NCBI GenBank assembly: GCA_943704525.1
Contig: CALSCQ010002140.1
Location: forward strand, 15,001-53,155
From: Pigoraptor vietnamica
Lineage: Eukaryota; Opisthokonta; Filasterea
Direction of reading: 5' to 3'
DNA: 38,155 nucleotides
Under the pieces are notes generated by a model, which was not told the origin of the DNA, did no database searches, and saw nothing but the letters and a program-made list of their open reading frames with translations. A program made the translations under genes and the position numbers. Shown here in pieces: positions 10,970 through 18,963 of the stretch (positions within the stretch are counted from its first letter, which is position 1; the number at the start of each line of letters is the position of its first letter).

Positions 10970-11324
10970 TGTGTGTGTGTATGTGTGTGAGAGGCGGTGG
11001 GAATTTCAAACAAAGGTCAGACTACTGCGGCCGTCTTCGTCAGTGTCTTCAATAATCAACGGCCATTGGCTCCATCTATCGCGAGAGAAGCGAGAGAAAA
11101 CACACAACTCAAAGGAAGTGTAAAGAAGGTAGAGTGCACTGTAACAACAACAGCGCTTTCGACGAGACGCCTTTCCACGCGTACCAATTCACAGTAACCA
11201 CCGCCTTGTCACACATCGCACGCACCTGCTCCCACATGGGGCCGCTGTTCTTGAGCTTCTGGATGATCTCGACGGTCAGCATGTGCACTGCCTCGCTCTT
11301 CTGCTTGGCCGAGAGCTGCGACAT
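7532..11324 (-). CDS. I-BAR / SH3 / polyproline / WH2 protein (IRSp53-like)
   Basis: Ten exons: 11226-11324, 10579-10764, 10128-10343, 9923-9988, 9676-9762, 9380-9472, 9163-8870, 8722-8585, 8412-7843 and 7696-7532, giving 637 residues. Residues 1-249 form a helical I-BAR (IMD) domain: [25 protein letters not shown] and especially [12 protein letters not shown] match the IRSp53/MIM pattern. An SH3 domain (about 329-384; [13 protein letters not shown], then GWVYGQ and [11 protein letters not shown]) is split by intron 7. Residues 394-595 are polyproline/Gly repeats. The last exon holds a WH2 actin-monomer motif ([17 protein letters not shown]). By family knowledge it should bind negatively curved plasma membrane, recruit SCAR/WAVE- or formin-type partners and bind G-actin during protrusion. 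Every intron is phase 0. The start is the first ATG (11324); the open frame further upstream has no ATG. Confidence 0.85.
10770..10985. repeat. Compound TG / GCGT microsatellite in I-BAR intron 1
   Basis: A TG run (about 10770-10806) passes into a GCGT tetranucleotide array (about 10807-10892), then back into TG with GGGTGT variants, then short GCGT again. On the gene's own strand this is CA/ACGC and ends directly at the acceptor of exon 2. Alternating purine-pyrimidine of this length can adopt Z-DNA. Confidence 0.9.
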
Positions 11325-12092
11325 CTTCGCGTCGTGATGCACGCGCACGCGGCGCCCCTCTCAATCACACAGAGAGCGTCCCCAGAAGGGAGAAAAGCGT
11401 GCGCGGGGCCTTTACGCAACACGGGGCGAGATCGCGCCCCTGAGGAGCACGAGGGCGTGAGGATAATCGGTTGATGATTCAATGGCACAAACACTGTTCC
11501 CCGCCTCCGCAATTTTTCTCGGCGTTGTCCGCCCCGTCAATAAGAGCTTGAAAGAGAAGAGAGTTGCACAGCACCAAGAGGCATGCGCATGGAGTGCGGC
11601 TGCAAGTGTGCGTGAGTGTGTGTGCGTGAGTGTGTGTGTGCGTGTGCGTGTGAGAGAGTGAAACGCAGTCATTGTGGTGGTTTCCATCCAGACGTGACGA
11701 CACCATGATGTCACTATAGTACGTGTCACGTGAATGGGCTCTGAATTGAAATTTGTGATGAATTTTACTCGAATTTCGGGGTAGTTTTCGAATTACACTG
11801 CCCGGTCATATTCAAAAACAGAAATTTGCTCTTGTGGCTTTTCTCAGTGTGCGGACACCGGGGCACACACACGCACACACACGTTCTCAAACTCTCTCCT
11901 GCTCTCTTTCGCACGCTCCTTGAACATTTTAGCGCCTTTCATTCACTCCCACACTTTATTAGCCTGTCTTTACCGCAATTAGAACGCATAATTGTGACAC
12001 ATAGGGAGCAAAGTGCCTGGCGCGCTCCCGCGCATGGCCCACACTCTCCTACTCTTCGCCCTCCTCCCTCTAAGAGAGAGGGGAAGTTGAGA
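11325..12092. promoter_or_regulatory. Divergent promoter region, I-BAR and F-box/LRR genes
   Basis: These 768 bases separate the start codons of two genes transcribed away from each other, so they must hold both promoters. A GT-rich microsatellite lies at 11608-11652 and an AT-rich patch at 11740-11800. I recognise no specific factor site. An open frame joined to the F-box gene extends back to 11826 but is CA-repeat and low-complexity sequence. Confidence 0.5.
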
Positions 12093-15000
12093 ATGGGCCC
12101 CTTGGACGGCACTGCAGCCGTAGACACACTCCCAGACAGTCTCTTGCTCGAAATCTTCGCCCTTGCCTTCGGACACGACCTTCGCGCCCGCGCCCGCGCC
12201 GCCTCCGTCTGCAAGCGGTGGCACCGACTCTCCTTCCACAACTTGAAGCGATTCGTTATCGATGCGACCGAGCCCTACTTGCGGCGCGATGACCCCGGAG
12301 GCCGCCCCCCGCGTCGTCCGCGCACTCCCGCTCACGTATCGGCCGTCGCGTCACGCTGCCACTCTGTCGAGTCGCTCACGATTCACTTCGGCGATATTGC
12401 GGGCGCCATGCCGCTCGTTCGCGCATTTCTGTCGTACGTCGCATGTCCCGAGTCTGTGCGTTCGCTCAGCTTGCAGTGGGATGGGACGTACTACGTGCCG
12501 TCGTTCGAGGGTGCGCTCGCACGGCCGTACCCGACGCGTATCGGCTCCAGCATCGTCGAAGCGACCAGGGAGAGAGGCGTGGCGAGCGTCGACGAACGCA
12601 CGCGCGCGTCTCTTGCCGCGTCTGCCAACAGGCTGAAGGCGGAGAAGGGCATTATGGACGGGCGCGAGGTGGCGTGGCTGGGCGCCATCACCGAGATTGC
12701 GTTTCTGCTCCCGTGCCTGTCGAGTCTCTCGGTGACGGGCGCATACCTCACCCGCGACGGAGAGAGCAACGGAGGCAGCCCCGCGCGCACGTCGGCGTCG
12801 ACGTCAACGTCGGCCCCTCCTTCTTCGCCTTCGGCGTATCGTTTTGGCTCGGCGCCCAGCTGCTTCCTAGAGGTCATCGCTGCTCTTCACCCGACCATCG
12901 AGGAGCTTGACGTTGCGAACATGGACTGCGATCTGTTGGGCCGCGTGCTCGACGGCGTGCTGTGGCCGGACGAAGACGCGAACGGGACCGTTGTGCACGA
13001 GGGCAGAGACGGCGCACCGCGACCCAATCTCAAGCACTTGCGCTCGCTGCGCCTGTGCGGTCCGCCGTTTTTGGGAACGTCCGCTGGGCCCTTTCCTTCG
13101 GACACGCTGCGTCGCATGGGTGACCGCCTCAAGTCGCTCACGTGGCTGCGGCTGGAGAACATTGAGGGCGACTCGCACGCCGCTTCGTCCCCGATGAAGG
13201 GCGGCTCCGGGCCGTCCACTTCGCCGCTGTCGTCGCTATTCACGGGGTGCCGCAGGCTCAAATACGTGCGCGTCTGCAACGTCCGGTCGTTCGATTTTCT
13301 GCAAGCGATCGCCGAAACGGCGCCGCAGTACCTCAAGTCGCTGACGGTGGCGCGCGCGGGGACTCTCCCGGCGGCCGCTGCGTTCGACGCCGCACTCTCT
13401 GCAGCCGTGGACAAAGTGCAGTCGCTCGAATCGCTCGACGTCGGGTATCCCGGTGTGGGGCGCGCGACCATCGCGGCCATTGCGCGGCACAGGAACATGC
13501 AGACGGTGCGCCTGTCGTGGAGGACGTATCCGCTGCTCGCGGCGATGATGGCAGACCCGGGCTCGAACTCGGGACCACCGCAAACGATTGACCTTTCCGT
13601 TTTGGGGACTTCCAAGTCGCTGCGGAGCGTTGCGCTTGAGCTCCACCACTGGGAGTGCCAGCTCCACGGGAGCTCGGAGGGGTGTGTCGTGGGGAAGGGC
13701 GCGGCAGCGGTGCAGAAGAGAGGGAGCATCACGGCGGCGTCGGACTCTGTCGACGTGAAGGGCGTGGACGCGCTGCTGAGTTCGACCGCGCACTGCGCCT
13801 ATCCGAACGCATGCTTTGGGGCGCAGCTGTTTGCGCCAGGTGCCGGTGGGTGTCTCCTCGGTTGTGTGTGTGTGTGTGTGCGTGTGCGTGTGGCCTGCCT
13901 GTATATTCCCACCCTTATAGACACAGGGCGACCCCAATCGCGCATCGCCACCGCACTCTCTTTCAATACGACGTTAACTGACGATGCCACCACCCTTTTC
14001 TGTTTCTGCGCAGGCGGCAAGTTCCCGTTTGTTACTGAGGTTACTTTCGCTTCGTACGGCACCAAAGTGGAAGCCCCCCAGCGGTACAACCCCCGCAGGA
14101 AGCTCACGGACGTCACGCCGCCCATCCTCTTCCCCGCCCTTCAGCCGGTGAACCTCCAGCGCCGAATGTCGATGCCAGACACGCAGCCGCGAACTGCGCC
14201 ACTCTTGCCGGCGGACGCGCGTGAGAGGAGCCTCGCAAAGTCACCCAGCGCACCGCGCGCGACAGTGGGGGACGCTCGCAACCCCAACAAGCCGTTCCTT
14301 CTCACGGCCGAGGACGGCGCTGCGCTGCGGCGCCTTGGATCGGACCAGCGGCGAAAGTCAAACGACGCCTCGGAAGGTGGCGACGCTGCGAACGCCGTCG
14401 CGTCGCGTACGGCTGCGGACGGTGCGAATGGGGGCGCAAAGATGAATGTTCCCGATGTCGTCGTCGATGCACACACTAGCCCGGTGCCTTCGAGGCCGCC
14501 ATCCGCGCACACGCCGGCGGGTCGGAGTGCGTCGGGCGACCCCTCTCCAAACGCCTCGCGCAGCGCAGAGAGGCAGCGACCCGCAGTGCGCAAGGCGAAC
14601 AGCATGGACAGCGCGTCTCCCCGCCGTTCAGAGTACGTTCCGTCGGAGCGGAAAATATCGGAAGAGAGGGAGACTGCGCCACAGCTGGAGGTGGACGAGC
14701 AGAGCGGCTCGACACCGCAACGTCGCACATCCAACGGGGACAGGCGGGTCGCCGTTGTCGATGCCCCAACCCCTGAAGCGCTCGCAGTCGCACAGGCGCA
14801 GGGGGCGGGTACGTCGCCGGGCAAGCGGAAGTCCACTGACGCAGGACCGTCGGCGGCGGCGCCGGTGCCCGTGGACGCTGCTGCGGGGACAAGTGCCACA
14901 CCCGTCGCGACACCGACGAAGAAGTCGAAGCGGCGCAGCTCTCTCTCGCGATTCACGAGTCTCTTCCGCCGTCGGAGGACGCAATCGGAGTCCGACACGA

Positions 15001-15731
15001 AACTGACCAAGGCGCGCGCGGAAGAGCTGCAGAAAGCGCACGCCGGCGCACCCCCAGCGCCCTCGCAAGTGCAGAACGGGCCGACCGCGAACAGTGCGCA
15101 GCCCGTCCCGCGAACGCCGGAGAAGGGAGCAACTGAACCCTTGAGTGCGCCTGCGTCCATCGCCGCGTCTCGAACGGCTGAGATCAGCAAGATTGTGGAG
15201 GAGAGCGAGCTCGAACTCCCTCCCCCTCTCCCTGTGGCCTCTGCAGTGCCTGATACGGTCACACCAATGCCTGCACCGCTACGCAAGCGATCGAGCGACC
15301 GGCTGCTGTGGACGGACCCTACGTCCACGCTGCGACGGGGTTCGAAGGAGCTCGTGCCCGGGTCTCTCAAGCGCAGCGAGCAGAACGACGACGTGGGCGC
15401 GTTCAACGAGCACCTCGGCGCTGCGCTGGAGGCGATGACGAAGGCGTGCCCCAACCTAAAGACACTGCGTCTCGTCAAGTGCGAGGGCGTTCCCGGCAAC
15501 ATCCTCGGGTCGGTGTCTGCGTGCGGGTCGATCGAGTCTGTGTCCTTCTCCCACGTCGGCATGCGCGAGCCGCTCTCGCTCAAGTCGCTGTACGGCGCAC
15601 GTGACCTGCGCACCGTGGACTTGCAGATCGAGTGTTCCGATCGCCCGTCCGCCGTCGTCTTTGGGGAGGTGGTTCAGCTGATGGCGCACGGTGTTGGCGT
15701 GCACGTCGCGGGAGGGCTCGGCATGCTGTGA
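12093..15731 (+). CDS. F-box / leucine-rich protein with long disordered insert
   Basis: Exons 12093-13845 and 14014-15731 give 1156 residues. Donor CAG/GTGCCG six bases earlier would also keep the frame. The ATG at 12093 places an F-box (DTLPDSLLLEIFALAF, then VCKRWHRLS) at residues 11-47, so the protein probably joins an SCF-type ubiquitin ligase through Skp1. Residues about 60-620 contain irregular leucine-rich repeats (IEELDVANMDCDLLG, LKHLRSLRLCGPP, LKSLTWLRLENI). Residues about 635-1035 are Ser/Pro/Arg-rich and disordered, with a basic cluster near 888-909 (KKSKRRSSLSRF and RRRR). Leucine-rich sequence resumes at 1037 (CPNLKTLRLVKCEG) to the end. The insert therefore seems to sit inside or after the solenoid. 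Substrate unknown. The intron is 168 bases, a multiple of three, and open in frame. Confidence 0.75.
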   Translation: MGPLDGTAAVDTLPDSLLLEIFALAFGHDLRARARAASVCKRWHRLSFHNLKRFVIDATEPYLRRDDPGGRPPRRPRTPAHVSAVASRCHSVESLTIHFGDIAGAMPLVRAFLSYVACPESVRSLSLQWDGTYYVPSFEGALARPYPTRIGSSIVEATRERGVASVDERTRASLAASANRLKAEKGIMDGREVAWLGAITEIAFLLPCLSSLSVTGAYLTRDGESNGGSPARTSASTSTSAPPSSPSAYRFGSAPSCFLEVIAALHPTIEELDVANMDCDLLGRVLDGVLWPDEDANGTVVHEGRDGAPRPNLKHLRSLRLCGPPFLGTSAGPFPSDTLRRMGDRLKSLTWLRLENIEGDSHAASSPMKGGSGPSTSPLSSLFTGCRRLKYVRVCNVRSFDFLQAIAETAPQYLKSLTVARAGTLPAAAAFDAALSAAVDKVQSLESLDVGYPGVGRATIAAIARHRNMQTVRLSWRTYPLLAAMMADPGSNSGPPQTIDLSVLGTSKSLRSVALELHHWECQLHGSSEGCVVGKGAAAVQKRGSITAASDSVDVKGVDALLSSTAHCAYPNACFGAQLFAPGAGGCLLGCVCVCVRVRVACLYIPTLIDTGRPQSRIATALSFNTTLTDDATTLFCFCAGGKFPFVTEVTFASYGTKVEAPQRYNPRRKLTDVTPPILFPALQPVNLQRRMSMPDTQPRTAPLLPADARERSLAKSPSAPRATVGDARNPNKPFLLTAEDGAALRRLGSDQRRKSNDASEGGDAANAVASRTAADGANGGAKMNVPDVVVDAHTSPVPSRPPSAHTPAGRSASGDPSPNASRSAERQRPAVRKANSMDSASPRRSEYVPSERKISEERETAPQLEVDEQSGSTPQRRTSNGDRRVAVVDAPTPEALAVAQAQGAGTSPGKRKSTDAGPSAAAPVPVDAAAGTSATPVATPTKKSKRRSSLSRFTSLFRRRRTQSESDTKLTKARAEELQKAHAGAPPAPSQVQNGPTANSAQPVPRTPEKGATEPLSAPASIAASRTAEISKIVEESELELPPPLPVASAVPDTVTPMPAPLRKRSSDRLLWTDPTSTLRRGSKELVPGSLKRSEQNDDVGAFNEHLGAALEAMTKACPNLKTLRLVKCEGVPGNILGSVSACGSIESVSFSHVGMREPLSLKSLYGARDLRTVDLQIECSDRPSAVVFGEVVQLMAHGVGVHVAGGLGML

Positions 15732-16773
15732 AGTGCGCGTGGACGATATTAAATTATATTATATAAAATGCGACTTCGGCAGAGGTGACCTCTGTTGTAG
15801 CCAGCTCGCATTCACTCAGCCCTCGGCCCATTGCCGCCTCCCGTCTCTATTGCCACCGACGGCCCACCGGCGCACGGTCGACGTCACCGGCGTGCATTCC
15901 GCCCTCTGTCGGCCATCCGCAATGGCCCCGGCTTGCGATCTCGTCCTCGCGGAGGAAGCTAAACTGCCCCGTGTCGCCCATTCTTTGCCGCGATTTTTTT
16001 CTGTGGCTTTACTGCGGGTGACGAGGCAGATTACCTACACTGTCCGGCGTTGACGCTGGACCGGGTGACGGAGAACGAGCCGGTCGGGGGCACTTGTGCG
16101 TCGCGCGGAGGTAACAATGTTCGTGAACGTAGCCGCTATCCAGCGAGAAGCGCCTCGAGATGCATGCTTCCACGCAGAGACGCGTGCCGCGTACACTTTC
16201 ACGCTGTGTCTTTTCAGGCAAGAACTCAAATCGTCGGCTGTGAACATGGCATCTTAGGACGAACCCCACTGTCTCTCCCTGTGTGACGTCATGGTGCTTT
16301 CCGTTGACATGCCGAGACAGTTGACCACTGTCCGGGTGGGGCGTGGTCACCGCAGCACTCCTCTGTGTTAGGGGCACGACGACTTCAACTCAGTCCTCCA
16401 TGCGTGCACGCCATCCACGACGACTGGCCGTGTGTCGGGCGCTCATGTCGTTCACAGGTGCTACTGCCGACAGTTGACCGCTGTCCGGGTTGGGTGTGGT
16501 CACAACAACGCTCCTCTGTGTTCTGAGGGGCAAGCCGGCGACTTCAACTTCCGGCTCCACACTCGTCCCGGCGACGATTGACTGTGTGCGGGCACACACA
16601 TCATGCACAGGTGCGACTGCCCTCGCGAGATTTGGCGCGGACTCCATTTCTAAACCCAATTAAGTCCGCGCGCGCGAGCCCGAGTGTCAGCCGAGTGTAC
16701 TGACGAGCGACGCAGTGCCGACACGGCAACTGCCGTGCCCGCAGCGCTCGGCGGCCGGCGTGCAAGCGCCGAG
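15732..16773. other. Intergenic region with a 153-bp tandem duplication
   Basis: No gene is supported. An AT-rich patch (15748-15768) just after the F-box stop could serve 3'-end formation. The remainder is GC-rich, with short open frames on both strands that share no recognisable motif. The right third is the duplicated block reported separately. Confidence 0.5.
16316..16622. repeat. Two diverged tandem copies of a ~153-bp unit
   Basis: CAGTTGACC occurs at 16318 and 16471. Downstream of each, TGTCCGGGT, GTGGTCAC, CTCCTCTGTGTT, GACTTCAACT, CGACGA and CACAGGTGC(T/G)ACTGCC recur in the same order. The copies differ by many substitutions and small indels, so the duplication is old. Confidence 0.75.
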
Positions 16774-18513
16774 ATGCCACTCTCACCATCGTCGACAGTG
16801 GTGCCGTCGTACGCACACGTTCTCAACAGTCGCCTCGTGGCCGCGTCGTTTGCTGTCCTTGCCGCGGCAATTCTCGTCCTCGCACTTGCGTTGAACCGCG
16901 AACGCGCGTCGTCCCCAAGCACACTCGACGTCGTCGTGATCGTCACCGACACAACGCGCTTGCAATTCCCCGCGGCGCCCGTGGCCCAGCACAGAGACTG
17001 CGTGGTCGTCGACGGCGAAGATGAGGGCGTTCCTGCGGCGGAAAAGTTCCTGTACGGCGTGCCTCCAAACGGACCGAACAACCAGTACTACGGGTTCGTG
17101 ACATACGTGAAGCTGGCCGCGATGCTCAACCGCACGCTCGTTCTCCCGGCATTCGCCGCCCACTGGACGCTGGCAAAGGCGGTCGGTGGCTTTACGACGT
17201 TTCCCTTTAACAGCACATTTGACGTGTCGAGTCTCGCGCGCTTGCCGGGTGCGCCGAGGATGATCGCGCTTGACGATTACGCGCGTGCACACGGGCGACG
17301 TGGTGGCCGTTTCGTGTCGGCAGATGCCATGTGGGTGACCGATCGGCGCGATCAGCGCGACCCAGAGTCCGACGTCTCGTGGTCGTTCCACCGGGACCGC
17401 TTCTTTGGCGGGTGTTACGCGGAGCGGCACTTCTTTCCCGCGGGAATACCCGACACGCAGGCGCGGCTGGACTGGACGCTGTCCGGCGTCAACGCGACGT
17501 TTGGGGGCGACGACCCCTCGTGGCGGCTGCTTGTCGTCAACCACGGCTTACACAACGACATCAACTACCTCGTGCTGCGAGCGTCCCTCGGGCACAGAGG
17601 GCTGCCGTTCCGCGACGCCCACCTTCGCGTAATACGCGCCCTCGCGCACGCGGCGGCCGTGTTGCGAAAAGCGGAGGATTTCATCGCGTCGTCGATGGGT
17701 GCGCGGCCCTTTTTCGCCGTGCACTGGCGGAGAGCCGACCGAGAGGACGCCGGGAATTGCACGACGCGCCTCTTGTGCGTGGATGCCGTCGACGCCGGCG
17801 ATCTCATCTCAGTAATCGACAGCATGGTGTTTGCTGCGTTGAGCGCCGGGCACGCAGACGCGCGCGAGTGGCCCCTCTTCGTGGCTGCCGTGCGCTTCAG
17901 CGCCGCCGATTCCGACCTCTTTGCGCAGAGGGGCTATAAGAACGTGGTGCGGTATACGGACGTGGAGGACGACGACGACGACCCCGGCGCGCCGTACTAC
18001 GGGTCGCTCGCGGAGCAGGAGATATGCATGCGCGCAACGGGCTTTGTGGGGACGTACTCGACGTGGTCGGAGCGAGTGATTGAGATGCGTGTCGCGTCCT
18101 TGGAACATCACCTCACGTGGCACGTGCCGTCCGCTTTGAGAGGCGCCGTGCAGGGCGTCGACGGACACAGAGAGCCGTGGGCGGGACAACAGATCGCGCT
18201 AAACGCATCGCACGCTTGCGGGTTCGAGTACATGGGCATCTCGGACGAGCCGCCACGCGTGATGACGCTCGCGTGCGCGGCTGGCGCGGTAGTGTCGCGC
18301 GTTGTTTTCGCGAGTTTTGGGTGGCCGTGGGGCTTTTGCGGAACGTTTGTCGAGAACCGAATGTGTCACTGCTCGTCATCTGCCGAGCACGTGGCAGCGC
18401 TGTGCGTGGGGCGTTCGCGATGCGACATCCCCGTTCACAACGGCCCCGAGCACTTTGCGTGCGCGTGCGAGGAAAACGGGTATGCGCTCGCTGTGTTGTT
18501 AGAGTGCACGTAA
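16774..18513 (+). CDS. Type II membrane putative fucosyltransferase with SUEL lectin domain
   Basis: A single exon encodes 579 residues from the ATG at 16774. Residues 21-40 (LVAASFAVLAAAILVLALAL) form a signal anchor followed by a lumenal domain, the usual Golgi/ER glycosyltransferase layout. The region PPNGPNNQYYGFVTYVKLA with LNRTLVLPAF, and later FFAVHWRRADRED, resembles the nucleotide-sugar binding pattern (H-x-R-R-x-D) of the O-fucosyltransferase superfamily. The final ~90 residues fit a rhamnose/galactose-binding SUEL lectin: VVFASFGWPWGFCGTF, then CHCSSS, CVGRSRCDIPV and a terminal Cys. A transferase with its own glycan-binding module is plausible. Donor, acceptor and catalytic competence are inferred. 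Several N-x-S/T sites are present (NRT, NST, NAT, NCT, NAS). The gene lacks introns, unlike most neighbours. Confidence 0.7.
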   Translation: MPLSPSSTVVPSYAHVLNSRLVAASFAVLAAAILVLALALNRERASSPSTLDVVVIVTDTTRLQFPAAPVAQHRDCVVVDGEDEGVPAAEKFLYGVPPNGPNNQYYGFVTYVKLAAMLNRTLVLPAFAAHWTLAKAVGGFTTFPFNSTFDVSSLARLPGAPRMIALDDYARAHGRRGGRFVSADAMWVTDRRDQRDPESDVSWSFHRDRFFGGCYAERHFFPAGIPDTQARLDWTLSGVNATFGGDDPSWRLLVVNHGLHNDINYLVLRASLGHRGLPFRDAHLRVIRALAHAAAVLRKAEDFIASSMGARPFFAVHWRRADREDAGNCTTRLLCVDAVDAGDLISVIDSMVFAALSAGHADAREWPLFVAAVRFSAADSDLFAQRGYKNVVRYTDVEDDDDDPGAPYYGSLAEQEICMRATGFVGTYSTWSERVIEMRVASLEHHLTWHVPSALRGAVQGVDGHREPWAGQQIALNASHACGFEYMGISDEPPRVMTLACAAGAVVSRVVFASFGWPWGFCGTFVENRMCHCSSSAEHVAALCVGRSRCDIPVHNGPEHFACACEENGYALAVLLECT

Positions 18514-18963
18514 TGAAACGGAACGAAGGACCGTGGCGATGGCATACGTGCTTTAGTGCGAACAGAGGAAAAGTAGTTGGTCTAGATTAATATTGCATAA
18601 GCGGATGCACGCACACACGCAGTTGCTGTAACAAACACGGGTTGTGAACACTACCTGCATGGAGGATGTAGCCACGCATAGGGCCTAACTCACGTGAGTG
18701 AGGCCCTATCGTAGCCACGTGTGTGGCAGAGGGAGGTTGCGAGAGAGAGAGAGAGAGAGAGAATACAATGTCAACACCCTGAAACAGTCACGTGCTTTTC
18801 GGCACAGTACTTTCGCGCCTTTTTTCAAGTGCAAAATTTTCGCCCAGAATTTCCCAACAACACTTGAAGCGATTCCAAACATCTTTTCTCCAGTGCACTC
18901 CTTCGCTCTCCCCCCCCCCCCTTCCTTCCCGCGCGTGGGCCGTCGCCCCCATTCGCCGCTGCA
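18514..18963. other. Intergenic region with palindrome, GA repeat and C tract
   Basis: No gene is seen. It holds the palindrome at 18678-18709, a (GA)n run at 18740-18762 and a C-rich tract at about 18910-18922 close to the next start codon. Confidence 0.5.
18668..18719. repeat. 32-bp near-perfect palindrome flanked by 9-bp direct repeats
   Basis: Positions 18678-18709 form two 16-base arms with one mismatch, centred on CACGTG. The arms are ATAGGGCCTAACTCAC and GTGAGTGAGGCCCTAT. The nonamer GTAGCCACG occurs on each side (18668-18676 and 18711-18719), like a target-site duplication. Confidence 0.85.

Noticed and set aside
10333-11013. Long minus-strand frame with Ala-Arg-Thr-His repeats
   Set aside because: The repeat part is the CA/ACGC microsatellite in I-BAR intron 1; only the segment 10579-10764 is a real exon.
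11826-12092. In-frame N-terminal extension of the F-box protein
   Set aside because: It contains CA-repeat codons and low-complexity sequence, and the F-box sits properly at the N-terminus with the ATG at 12093.
14141-15613. Minus-strand open frame of 490 codons
   Set aside because: Shadow of the GC-rich, Ser/Arg-rich F-box insert; no motif, and the sense frame continues the F-box protein without stops.
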